44,942 nucleotides of DNA from Planctomycetaceae bacterium. GTDB lineage: Bacteria; Planctomycetota; Planctomycetia; Pirellulales; UBA1268. The position numbers and the translations under genes are program-made. This document shows, in pieces, positions 35,015 to 44,942 of this stretch; within the stretch, counting starts at the first letter, position 1, and the number at the start of each line of letters is the position of its first letter. The notes beneath the pieces are model-generated. The model was not told where the DNA came from and did no database searches. It saw only the letters and a list, made by a program, of their open reading frames with translations. The DNA is taken from contig CANGGT010000008.1 of NCBI GenBank assembly GCA_947453375.1, positions 1 through 44,942 of the forward strand, in the 5' to 3' direction.

Positions 35015-35427
35015 CCGCACAGGCCCGGTGAACGCTCCGATCCCGCGGAGCGTGACGATCGGGATTCCGCGACGCATGCGTTGCTGACAAACGTCACAGG
35101 TGTCCGGTCGCGGGGCAAGGCAAATCGCCCTGTCCCGGTGAGGCTCCTTGATCGCCCCCCCCACGGCGGCGAATGTTTCCCCGGATCCCGAACCGGCATA
35201 CCCCCTGCCGACGCTCCCCTCGAGTGGCGTCGTCAGCCGTGATTCCGGCCCGGAATCCACTTCTCGGAAGACGTGCTGCTACGGCGTCCGCCCCCGGCGG
35301 AACCGGGGTGGAGCGTAGGCCGACCCGGGACTGACCGCCTTGCTTGGCGGTCGGGCCCTGCTGTCGTGGCCCCACCGTCTCCCCTGCGCGCCCTCACCGG
35401 CGGCGTGGTCTTCCCGAGGAGTTCCCA
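35015..35427. other. Intergenic region between oleD and the PEP-CTERM gene
   Basis: No gene is seen in 413 bases. It holds a 7-bp hairpin after oleD (35032-35038 with 35047-35053, loop of 8), which may help termination but has no T-run. A second perfect stem, GACCGCC-TTGCTT-GGCGGTC (35333-35352), is in the presumed leader of the next gene. No convincing -10/-35 pair was found. Confidence 0.4.
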
Positions 35428-36399
35428 GTGAACCCCCCCACTGCCCCGATCCTCCGTCGGATCGGTGAACGGCTTTCCTGCTGGCAGCGTCTGGCGGGAG
35501 CGATGCTCGTGCTCGTGTCGACACTCACGTCGACAGCGTCGGCAACGCCGATCGTGACTGGCATCCATCGGACCGGCGAAGGGGTTGTGCCGGTGGTGTC
35601 GTCGCGGGCGTCGCTCGCGCCGAGTGCCCCGTCGGATCCGATCGATCCGTATTGGCGGGTCGTCGCTCTTCCCTCCGTGCCCCCGATCATCCCCTATGAA
35701 GCAGCTGTTTTCTCCGGTCGACGGGGTGGGATCCATGTGCCGTCGACCTGGTGCAACGGTGCCGACGGCATCGCTGGAGCAGGCTGGGTCGGGCTCAGTC
35801 TGACAACGACCAACTCGCTCTTACCGCCGGCCCGGGGGCCGCAGTCCGACTACACGACGATCTACGCGACCACCTTCACCGCCACCGAGGCGGGCATGGT
35901 CCCTTTCGACCTCACGGCCACGGCAGACAACGAAGTGTCGTTCTTCGTCAATGGGGAGATCACCGGTTGGGAGACGCTCCTGCCGTCGATCGCGGGGGGG
36001 TCGCAGATAGGCACGGCGCAGCGAAACCTCAATCGCCTCCACCGGTTTCAGGGAACCGCTTTCGTGAATGGGGGAGAGAACACGCTCTACGCCGTCGTCA
36101 GGGATCGGTATCTCCTCGATCCGAGGACGAACATCGGCGGTTACGGCCAGACGGGCCTGTTCGTGGCGGCGGTGCCAGAACCAGGAATGCTCGCCCTGGC
36201 GATGACCGGCGTAGCCGTCCTGCTCATCGGGCGCCGTTCTCGTCGACAAACTCGAGCCAGCCGAATCGCTTCGGCGCGTGGGCGTCGGCACGAGCGTGGG
36301 GGGGGTTTCATGGACGCAAGTCGAGCCGCCCGAGGAGCGATCGGGGGCGTTTCGCGGCCGTCCGGCGCGGGTTTGACACGAGAATGTACGCGCGTATAG
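35428..36399 (+). CDS. PEP-CTERM sorting domain protein
   Basis: A 323-residue exported protein. The N-terminus has a signal peptide (LAGAMLVLVSTLTSTASA, cut near residue 40). The body contains FDLTATADNEVSFFVNGEITGW, a beta-sandwich-like stretch common in PEP-CTERM surface proteins, and no catalytic motif I can identify. The sorting signal is VPEPGMLALAMTGVAVLLIG with a basic cluster RRSRRQTR (249-275): PEP motif, membrane helix, arginine patch, as recognised by exosortase. Unusually the frame continues for about 50 residues after the arginine patch. The start is GTG at 35428, with GAGGAG 8 bases before it. The protein is expected in the envelope or extracellular matrix. No exosortase gene is in the window. 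Confidence 0.8.
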   Translation: MNPPTAPILRRIGERLSCWQRLAGAMLVLVSTLTSTASATPIVTGIHRTGEGVVPVVSSRASLAPSAPSDPIDPYWRVVALPSVPPIIPYEAAVFSGRRGGIHVPSTWCNGADGIAGAGWVGLSLTTTNSLLPPARGPQSDYTTIYATTFTATEAGMVPFDLTATADNEVSFFVNGEITGWETLLPSIAGGSQIGTAQRNLNRLHRFQGTAFVNGGENTLYAVVRDRYLLDPRTNIGGYGQTGLFVAAVPEPGMLALAMTGVAVLLIGRRSRRQTRASRIASARGRRHERGGGFMDASRAARGAIGGVSRPSGAGLTRECTRV

Positions 36400-36452
36400 T
36401 CCACGAACGGGTGGTGGGCGACCGGGCATGAAGAAGCATGCGAGGTGCGGAG

Positions 36453-37997
36453 ATGGACCGGGACGACGGGCGGATCGCGAAGGTACTCGAGGAGCTCGCT
36501 GATCTGGGGCGGCGGATCGGCGAACGGGCGGGGGAACTCGCCCGGCTGACCAAGGAGCGACAGCGGGTTGCGGCGCCGCGGAGCGATGACGGTGTGGCCT
36601 GCGTCGCTGAGGCCGCCGCGGATCTGGCCTTGGAGGCGGCGGCTGTGGTCGCCAGCCGCGAGCCGTCGAACCGGGGAACCGGTCGCCGGCAAACGCGGCG
36701 CAATCCGTTCCCGGCGACGAGCGACCTCTCCCCTCGAAGTCACGTCGGTGCTCCCTCCGAAGCCGAGCCCGAGTCCGGGAGAGCGAGCAGGAGAGGGAGC
36801 ACGAGAGGGAGCAGGGCCAAGCCCGAGCCCGAATCCCTCGACGAGAATCCAAGGCCAGTCCTCAGGGCGACTGGCCGTCGGGGCCGACCGAGCGGCATCG
36901 GTCGCGTCGTGCCGCACGGCGCCGGGAAGCGAAGCGTTCGGAAGCGGGCCGTGGGCCCGGTGCTCGCAAGCGTCCTCGTGCATCTCGTCGCGCTGTTCGG
37001 GCTGGCGACGATCTTCGTGGTGGTGGAGGCGAAGCCGATTCGCCTGGCGCTCACGGTCGGAGATGCGGCAGAGCCAGCCTTCGAGGAGGCGGCCTTGATC
37101 GCGATCGACTCTCCGACGCAGCCGATCGAGCCGGTGGAACTTTTGGCGGAAGCGGCGCCGACCGACGTGGAACCGCTCGCGCTCCTCGAGCCTGCGCCAT
37201 CGGAGCCGCTGCTCGACGCGCAGACGCTCGCCGAAGATGCCCGAGGAGCGATGGACGCGCTCGATCCCGCTGCGATGCTCGCCGAGATCGGCGGGGCTGG
37301 GGACGCCAAACCGGCCGGGGGCGGGCCCGGAGGGGCTGCGGCGGCAGGTCGGCCCCCCGCGACGTTCTTCGGCCGTGCCGGGCAGGGGCGCAGCGTCTGC
37401 TTCATCTGCGACAATTCCAACAGCCATCGGGACGGCAGTTTTCACGTCGTCCTCGAGGAGCTCGCGCGGGCCGTCGACGCCCTCAAGCCCGATCAGTCGT
37501 TCTTCGTGATCTTTGCCAGCGACGCGGCCTATCCACTCTTCCATCCCGTTGCCGTGGAGGGGCTTCAGCCGGCGACGGCGGAGAACAAGAAGAAGCTGCG
37601 GGCCTGGCTCGGCTCGGTCGAGATGTGTCGCGGGGGGCAGGGGATCAACGAGGCGGTGAAACAGGCCGCGGCCCTCGGGGCGGAGGTGGTCTATCTCCTC
37701 TCCGACGGCGAGTTCGGTGCGAGCGTCGTCGATCGGCTCGAGGGGGCGGATTTCGGCGGCGCGGTCGTCCACACCTTCGGGATGCAGCAGACCGTCCTCG
37801 ACCGGCGTACGGGGGAGGTCAATCCGGACAAGCTCCGCGAGCAGCAGGGGCACGATCGCAATCTGGCGATCATCGCCACGGCCCATGGGGGGACGTTCAC
37901 ACCGGTGATCGTCGCGCCCGCGGCTGCGGCCCTGGAGCGGCTCCGCCCGATCCCCCGCAACCGTGCCCGCGGGGAGGTGTGGGGCTTGAAGTTGTGA
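36453..37997 (+). CDS. vWA-type membrane protein with long disordered N-terminal arm
   Basis: A 514-residue protein. A short coiled-coil-like start (VLEELADLGRRIGERAGELARLTKER) is followed by a ~100-residue charged, low-complexity stretch rich in Arg, Glu, Pro and Ser. One membrane segment follows (AVGPVLASVLVHLVALFGLATIFVVV), then an acidic Pro/Ala region. The C-terminal ~200 residues form a von Willebrand A-like domain: VCFICDNSNSH carries the DxSxS metal site (320-324), then VYLLSDGEFG. The arrangement is like other planctomycete vWA membrane proteins whose role is unknown. The ATG at 36453 has GAGG 7 bases upstream; an ATG at 36438 is the alternative. It ends 6 bases from the convergent katG gene. 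Confidence 0.72.
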   Translation: MDRDDGRIAKVLEELADLGRRIGERAGELARLTKERQRVAAPRSDDGVACVAEAAADLALEAAAVVASREPSNRGTGRRQTRRNPFPATSDLSPRSHVGAPSEAEPESGRASRRGSTRGSRAKPEPESLDENPRPVLRATGRRGRPSGIGRVVPHGAGKRSVRKRAVGPVLASVLVHLVALFGLATIFVVVEAKPIRLALTVGDAAEPAFEEAALIAIDSPTQPIEPVELLAEAAPTDVEPLALLEPAPSEPLLDAQTLAEDARGAMDALDPAAMLAEIGGAGDAKPAGGGPGGAAAAGRPPATFFGRAGQGRSVCFICDNSNSHRDGSFHVVLEELARAVDALKPDQSFFVIFASDAAYPLFHPVAVEGLQPATAENKKKLRAWLGSVEMCRGGQGINEAVKQAAALGAEVVYLLSDGEFGASVVDRLEGADFGGAVVHTFGMQQTVLDRRTGEVNPDKLREQQGHDRNLAIIATAHGGTFTPVIVAPAAAALERLRPIPRNRARGEVWGLKL

Positions 37998-38003
37998 GGG
38001 TGT

Positions 38004-40232
<2,229 letters not shown>

Positions 40233-40349
40233 TTAGCCGTCCAGGGACGAAGTCCGCCGAGTTCTTCTCCGGTGAGGGTGGGATTTCGGCCGTGGGTTCC
40301 GTGCGCCCGTCGCCGTCGTTCACCATTCCGGGTCAAGTGTCCGGGCCGA

Positions 40350-42458
40350 TCAAACCTCTGCGACGCCCAGGCCCGTCAGATAATCGTGGACACCCTCGTA
40401 GAAGGTTGGGCTTCGCGTCCGGTCCCGCTTCGCGCCCGGGGGCACGAAGATCACCATCCCCTGCCGGGCACGCGTGAGCAATACGCGGTAGGCGTTCTTC
40501 AGATACTGCCGCCGTTCCGGCTTCTTCACGTCTGTCCATGCTGCCCCGCGGAAACTGTGATAGCTCCAGTCGCTCCCCCGCCACCGGAGGTCGGCATCCC
40601 ACGTGACGATCGTCCAGTCGAGTTCGAGCCCCTGCACCTGAAACTCCGTCGCTGCGTCCTCCAAATAGAGCGAGGAACGGGTGTCTTTCGGGGGGCTCAA
40701 GAACCAGTGGACAGGGTCGATGTTCACCCGGATGTCGATCGCGTGGGGTTTAAGGCGCTGAGCTGATGAGGAAGCCACCAGGCCTGCCCGCTCAGTACCC
40801 CGCCGCTGGTGGCGGATCCACCGGCGAGCTTTTCGCATGCTCCGCGTAAGCACGATGGGGTAATGATCGCGAAACTCCGTGAGAAGCTCACGGCCCAGGT
40901 CTGACTCGCCATCGAGAAGAGCCTTGACGAATCGGGAGAGGTTTTCCGCGCGGAAAGACCGCATCGAGGTGGCCAGGTGGAGGCTTGCGTCCCCGGAGAA
41001 GGAGCCAACCACCACGTTCGCAGCGGCAGCGGAAGGAGCCGAGCCTGGCGTGAAAACGGTGGCCGGACCCTTTTCCTGTCGCGAACGCTCGAGCTCCTGA
41101 AGAGCCCCGGACGCCGCATACTCCGAATCGGTGAGCTGCGGTGAAATGAAAACATCCCAGTTTGGGAATCCGCTGCGGACGCCGTCGAGCCAGGCGCTGA
41201 TCCCCGCTTCGCCGGTGTTGATCTCCTGGCCGCCCCCCACGAGACACACCACAACCGCCCAATCGGCATGCCGCTCCATCGCGCCGATGAGCAATTCAGG
41301 CTCCGTCTGCGTGAATCCCGGCAGCCCCTTCTTCCGTTTCATGAACCCGGCGAGTTGCCGCGCGTCCCAAGCGCGCTGGGCTTCGTCAAACACAACGACA
41401 TGGTCTGCCGGTGCGGAAGGATCGCGGAGGGTGGCGTCGCGGAAATGATGGACGTTTTGAATGAATGCCCGTACGGCACTGCGGCTGGTGCCGATCCGTG
41501 CCCGCGGGTCGGTGCGCTGAGCCCGGTCGCGATCGTCGCGGGCCAGCGCCTCCCGCAGAACCGACACGAGCGGCCCATTCCCCGAGAGGTAGACGGCATG
41601 GGCCGCGTCGTCGCGTGATCCGTGCCGCGTGGCAACATTCAGACCCACGAGCGTCTTACCGGCTCCAGGCACGCCGGTCACAAAGACGATCGCCTTCCGC
41701 TTCCGCGCTCGCGACTCGGCGATGATCCGCTCCACGGCAGCGCTGGTGACTGCAAGGTTCACCGCCCCGGCGTCGCTGCGGGTAATGTCGTGGACGGTGT
41801 GGCGTGCGTACAGTGACCGCGCCGCCTCGATGATGGTCGGCGTTGGGGAATAAGAGCCTGTGCCCCATATGGCAGGGTCGATAGCGGCAGAGGGCCGAAG
41901 GCCGGATGTGCCCGCCGCGGCCTCGTTCAACGCCAGGACAATGGCACCTCCGAGTGATTCGGCGTTACAGCAAAACGGCGGGCGGACGCCGTCGGCGTGG
42001 GGAGGCTTCCAGCGGCGGTCGCTCTTCAGCACCTCTGTGGCACAGAGGATCGGAAAGATCGGCGCGGCATGACTCGGGGCATGGAAATTCTTGAGATCGA
42101 GGCCGTAGTCCCAGGCTTGATCGTGGTCGAGTTGCTGGAACTGCTTCGCGCCCACCTTGAATTCGATGGGGATGACGGTCGTGGAAGTGACGAGCACGGC
42201 GTCGACGCGCCGGCCGAGCCGCGGGATATCGAATTCCAGGTGGATCCATGGGGCGGGAGCAGCGGCGAAGCGGGCGGGAAGGTCGGCGAGGGCGGCGCGG
42301 AGGATGGGCAGTTGGAGCCGCCAAGCCGAAAGCTGCTCGGGGGCGAGCGTGTAGCCATGTGGGCTTGCCAGCGGCGCATACACCTCATCGTCAGCGGCGC
42401 GGAGGAAAGCCTCCAGCGCGTTCGCGTAGAAGGCGGCATTGAGACGAGAGCCAGGCAT
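40350..42458 (-). CDS. PD-(D/E)XK nuclease plus DUF2075 (SF1-like) helicase protein
   Basis: A 702-residue protein. The N-terminal ~130 residues contain a nuclease-like core, RRVDAVLV...IPIEFKVG (D86, E99, K101), in the pattern of PD-(D/E)XK endonucleases. The rest is a DUF2075 / Schlafen-group-like ATPase: Walker A VTGVPGAGKTL (260-270), Walker B VVFDEAQRAWD, and the helicase-type motif NAYRVLLTRARQGM near the C-terminus. Such proteins are common accessory genes and are thought to act on nucleic acid, some in phage defence, but this one is untested. There is no clear Shine-Dalgarno; ATG 42458 is chosen because homology begins at once (an ATG at 42476 is possible). No mobile-element marks flank it. 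Confidence 0.8.
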   Translation of the reverse strand: MPGSRLNAAFYANALEAFLRAADDEVYAPLASPHGYTLAPEQLSAWRLQLPILRAALADLPARFAAAPAPWIHLEFDIPRLGRRVDAVLVTSTTVIPIEFKVGAKQFQQLDHDQAWDYGLDLKNFHAPSHAAPIFPILCATEVLKSDRRWKPPHADGVRPPFCCNAESLGGAIVLALNEAAAGTSGLRPSAAIDPAIWGTGSYSPTPTIIEAARSLYARHTVHDITRSDAGAVNLAVTSAAVERIIAESRARKRKAIVFVTGVPGAGKTLVGLNVATRHGSRDDAAHAVYLSGNGPLVSVLREALARDDRDRAQRTDPRARIGTSRSAVRAFIQNVHHFRDATLRDPSAPADHVVVFDEAQRAWDARQLAGFMKRKKGLPGFTQTEPELLIGAMERHADWAVVVCLVGGGQEINTGEAGISAWLDGVRSGFPNWDVFISPQLTDSEYAASGALQELERSRQEKGPATVFTPGSAPSAAAANVVVGSFSGDASLHLATSMRSFRAENLSRFVKALLDGESDLGRELLTEFRDHYPIVLTRSMRKARRWIRHQRRGTERAGLVASSSAQRLKPHAIDIRVNIDPVHWFLSPPKDTRSSLYLEDAATEFQVQGLELDWTIVTWDADLRWRGSDWSYHSFRGAAWTDVKKPERRQYLKNAYRVLLTRARQGMVIFVPPGAKRDRTRSPTFYEGVHDYLTGLGVAEV

Positions 42459-42611
42459 GGAGGGGAAGCCTACCATCCCGAGGGGGCGCCAAGCTGCCCC
42501 ACCGTCGAAAGCCTGATCGAGGCCGACCGACGACTCGCTCGCCAATGCCCGGCACCACGAACGATCCTCACCTCCGGGGTCGATCACTGGCCGCAATCTG
42601 CCAAGCCCGCC

Positions 42612-44045
42612 TCAATGCGCGGGCATCGGGATCCACAGCGGCACCGCTGCCTTTGCCCCCCAGCCGTTGGCGGCGCGGATGGCGTCCTCCGTCAGCCGCG
42701 GATCGCGGAGGTAGACGTAGTAGGCGTCGGACCGTTCGAAGAGGTCGCCGGTGCCATCGTCCCGGTCACCGACCACGAGCGACGCCGAGATTCGCACGTG
42801 GATGTAGCCGCGGAGGAGCTCGTCGTAGGGCCCCGCCGGGAGCGCGAAGGAGACGGGTATGAGGAGGCGGTCGGCCCCGACCCGCCGGATATCCCGCGCG
42901 GCCTGGCTCGCGCCGGTCGTCAGGCTCTCCCAGCGGCCGTCCCGCTGTACGGCCACTCCTGTCGCTGGGCCGAGCACGTGGAGCGGGCGCTCGGGCCGGA
43001 AGTTTTCCAGGAACAGCGTCGCTGTGAATCCATCGGGGCCGTCAGGAGCGATGTCGTCGATGTCGGCCCTGAGATCCTGGAGGGCCATCTCCTCCGCGAG
43101 CCGCCGCTGCTCCCGGATCGTCTCCACGACGCGCTCCTGACGGCGCGCCACGAGCCGGTCGATCCCCGCGATCGCGGCCGCCGCTACGCCGAGCCCCAGG
43201 GCGAACGGCACAAGCGTCCGCCGCCAGGGAGCGGTCGCCACCGCAGGCGCCTGCGGCACGAGCTCGGGAGCAGCAGGCTCGAAGGCTTGAAGAGGGACGG
43301 TTGCCGACGAGGAAGACGCCGGCGGGCCGATCGGTGGCGCCGGCCGAGGGACGGCCTCGATAGAGCCGTCCGTGATCCGGCCGCGCTCCATCCACAGCCG
43401 GCGATCGGCGATCGCGGCGACGGCCGGATCGTGGGTCACGACGACGATCGCCGTGGTGCCCGCTTCCCTGATCTCGGCGAGGAGGCGCACGATCTCCGCT
43501 TCGGCGAGAGCGTCGAGGTCGTTGGTCGGCTCGTCGGCGAGGATCAGGCGAGGCTCCGTCGCCAGGGCCCGTGCCAGCGCCACCCGGCGCTGCTGGCCGC
43601 CGGAGAGCTCGGCGGGATGGGCGTCCCAGCGCTCCCGCATTCCCACCCGCGTAAGCCACGCCTCGGCTCGTGCGCAGGCCGCTTCGCGGGGGTGACCAGC
43701 GACGAGTTGTGGCAGGACGACGTTGTCGAGCGCCGTTAGGCCAGGCAGGAGCACGCTCTCCTGCCACAACAGCCCGATCCCGCCGGCCCGAGCGGCCTGG
43801 ATCTCGGTGGCGCGGAGCTCCGTCCACGGCCGGCCGGCGTAGAGCACGGTGCCGCTCGTCGGCCGGGCGAGCCCGCCGAGCAGGGATAGCAGCGTCGACT
43901 TGCCCGATCCCGATCGGCCGCAGATCGCCACGCACTCGCCGGCCGCGACCTGGATCGTCACATCATCGACGGCGCGGATCGGGCCGCGGTCGGTCGCGTA
44001 GGCGAGGCCGACGTTCCGCGTCTCGAGGAGCGGTATCCCCGTCAC
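42612..44045 (-). CDS. MacB/LolD-type ABC ATPase fused to a membrane-anchored extracytoplasmic domain
   Basis: A 477-residue protein. Residues 1-225 are an ABC ATPase of the LolD/MacB/FtsE class: CGRSGSGKSTLLSLLGGL (Walker A), LLWQESVLLPGLTALDNV (Q-loop), LSGGQQRRVALARAL (signature), LILADEPTNDLD (Walker B) and VVVTHDPAVA. A Pro/Ser linker then leads to one membrane helix (TLVPFALGLGVAAAAIAGI), a coiled coil (RQERVVETIREQRRLAEEM) and a ~160-residue C-terminal domain expected outside the membrane. ATPase plus helix plus external domain in one chain is not the common MacB order. The GTG start overlaps the stop of the upstream permease gene (GTGA), so the two surely make one complex, probably moving lipoproteins, a peptide or a drug, or transmitting force. 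Confidence 0.82.
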   Translation of the reverse strand: MTGIPLLETRNVGLAYATDRGPIRAVDDVTIQVAAGECVAICGRSGSGKSTLLSLLGGLARPTSGTVLYAGRPWTELRATEIQAARAGGIGLLWQESVLLPGLTALDNVVLPQLVAGHPREAACARAEAWLTRVGMRERWDAHPAELSGGQQRRVALARALATEPRLILADEPTNDLDALAEAEIVRLLAEIREAGTTAIVVVTHDPAVAAIADRRLWMERGRITDGSIEAVPRPAPPIGPPASSSSATVPLQAFEPAAPELVPQAPAVATAPWRRTLVPFALGLGVAAAAIAGIDRLVARRQERVVETIREQRRLAEEMALQDLRADIDDIAPDGPDGFTATLFLENFRPERPLHVLGPATGVAVQRDGRWESLTTGASQAARDIRRVGADRLLIPVSFALPAGPYDELLRGYIHVRISASLVVGDRDDGTGDLFERSDAYYVYLRDPRLTEDAIRAANGWGAKAAVPLWIPMPAH

Positions 44046-44942
44046 GAGCCCTCCCCGCGGACGAGCGTCCACACCTCGCGGCCCGCGGCGATCGCCGCTG
44101 CCACGATCGCCGCCAAGACTGCGGCCACGGTCACCGCGCACAGACTCGCCAGCCCCATCCACAGGCATTCCACCAGGCCGGGAACCACGAATGGAATCTC
44201 CCGGCGGGCGAACAGGAAGCCGACGGTGCGGACGAAGACGGCGAGGACCGCAGCCGCGAGGAGCACGCCCGCGAGTCCGCCGGCCAGCGCCGCGACGATT
44301 GCCTCCACTGCCACGATCAGCACGACGTCGAGCCTGCGCAAGCCGATCGAGAGCATGAGCCCGAGTTCGCGCCGCCGCTCCGCGAGCATTCCGGTGTAGG
44401 CCACGCCCACGAGCACGGCGGGAGCGAGCAGGCAGACCAGCAGCAGCGCCATCGAACTGTGGCCGAGCGTGGCCACCGCCTGCCGGACGTCGATCTGGCT
44501 GCCGTTGCCCGTGGCGACGGCAACGTCGGTGAGCCCCGCCGCTGCGAAACGCAGGTCGTCGGGGCCGCGGCCGGCCGTGAGCCGCAGGAGCAGGCCGCTC
44601 GGCGCAGCGAGGGGGGCGTGGGGCAGGGCCACGCCGGCGGCGTCGATCACCCGGGCGGCGGCGAGCCGGTCGGCCGTATCGCCCCCGACAAACAGCGACC
44701 GTTCGAAGGGCCCGACACCCGTCAGGCCCAGCCGGCCGTGGACGACAAGCTCCACGCCTTGCAGCGAGAACCGCTCGCCCACCTGCTCCGGCCGGCGGCC
44801 ACCCACGATCACATCGCCGCTGCTGAAGGGTCGATCCAGCGACTCCACCACCCCCGGCCGCCCGGTGAAGTCGGTCGCGGTGTCGAAGACGACCAGATCG
44901 ACCGGGAGGTGGCCGCCGCCGTCGGCCACCTGGAAAGTCCGC
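44042..44942 (-). CDS. ABC transporter permease, FtsX/MacB type (N-terminal part beyond the window)
   Basis: The reading frame is open to the end of the window, so the protein start is missing. The visible ~300 residues include a periplasmic-domain stretch (VIVGGRRPEQVGERFSLQGVELVVHG) and then three hydrophobic segments: MALLLVCLLAPAVLVGVAY, VVLIVAVEAIVAALAGGLAG and CAVTVAAVLAAIVAAAIAAG. Between them LAERRRELGLMLSIGLRR is the FtsX/MacB coupling-loop motif (RRREIGLMKAIGA type). It is the partner permease of the downstream ATPase gene, with which it overlaps by GTGA. Confidence 0.83.
   Translation of the reverse strand, partial: RTFQVADGGGHLPVDLVVFDTATDFTGRPGVVESLDRPFSSGDVIVGGRRPEQVGERFSLQGVELVVHGRLGLTGVGPFERSLFVGGDTADRLAAARVIDAAGVALPHAPLAAPSGLLLRLTAGRGPDDLRFAAAGLTDVAVATGNGSQIDVRQAVATLGHSSMALLLVCLLAPAVLVGVAYTGMLAERRRELGLMLSIGLRRLDVVLIVAVEAIVAALAGGLAGVLLAAAVLAVFVRTVGFLFARREIPFVVPGLVECLWMGLASLCAVTVAAVLAAIVAAAIAAGREVWTLVRGEGS

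Noticed and set aside
36760-36830. GAGCGAG-rich stretch that looks like a short tandem repeat
   Set aside because: It encodes the charged low-complexity arm of the vWA protein and is not a regular array; no CRISPR-like spacing.
41997-43739. 580-codon plus-strand frame across the DUF2075/ABC ATPase junction
   Set aside because: It spans parts of two real minus-strand genes and has no domain of its own.

Overview
The window is a GC-rich, gene-dense bacterial segment with long spurious open frames opposite most real genes. The gene content suggests a planctomycete. It has an SHD1-domain secreted protein, a PEP-CTERM surface protein, a vWA-type membrane protein with a long disordered arm, a fused OleBC hydrocarbon enzyme, and many 4-base ATGA/GTGA gene overlaps. 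This assignment is inference from gene families; there is no rRNA, tRNA or CRISPR array to anchor taxonomy.

Layout. (1) 1-3837: the 3' part of a very large secreted animal-type haem peroxidase carrying RTX calcium-binding repeats, followed by a 12-bp hairpin between convergent genes. (2) 9031-3871, minus strand: a five-gene operon (small membrane protein, zinc deacylase of the aspartoacylase/DoeB type, MFS transporter, secreted esterase, M81/MlrC metallopeptidase) that looks like uptake and stepwise hydrolysis of an acylated small amide or peptide. (3) 9259-12736, plus: an M13 neprilysin-like lipoprotein, a 96-bp nested palindrome, and a glutamine-amidotransferase-like protein lacking an obvious cysteine nucleophile. 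(4) 17721-12738, minus: a translationally coupled operon of a GH84 O-GlcNAcase fused to a GNAT acetyltransferase (the domain order of human OGA), an orphan PTS EIIC permease and a secreted protein of unknown function. (5) 17923-23144, plus: SHD1 protein with collagen-like tail, polysaccharide deacetylase, ABC ATPase, and a membrane protein ending in a TlpA-like thioredoxin domain.

(6) 23276-28436 is the most unusual part: a small biosynthetic cassette of acyl carrier protein, AMP-dependent ligase and porphobilinogen-synthase (HemB) homologue in overlapping frames, then a flavin-dependent halogenase with its own promoter-like element, then a convergent LpxL-like acyltransferase. Several of these enzymes carry substitutions at residues normally needed for substrate binding or catalysis. 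A plausible but unproven reading is a pathway to an ACP-tethered, halogenated pyrrole-type or ALA-derived acyl compound. (7) 28898-35014, plus: fatty acid desaturase, oleA, fused oleBC and oleD, a long-chain olefin pathway. (8) 35428-37997: PEP-CTERM protein and vWA protein. (9) 44942-38004, minus: a MacB/FtsX-type ABC permease (cut by the window edge), an ABC ATPase fused to a membrane-anchored extracytoplasmic domain, a PD-(D/E)XK nuclease plus DUF2075 helicase protein, and catalase-peroxidase KatG.
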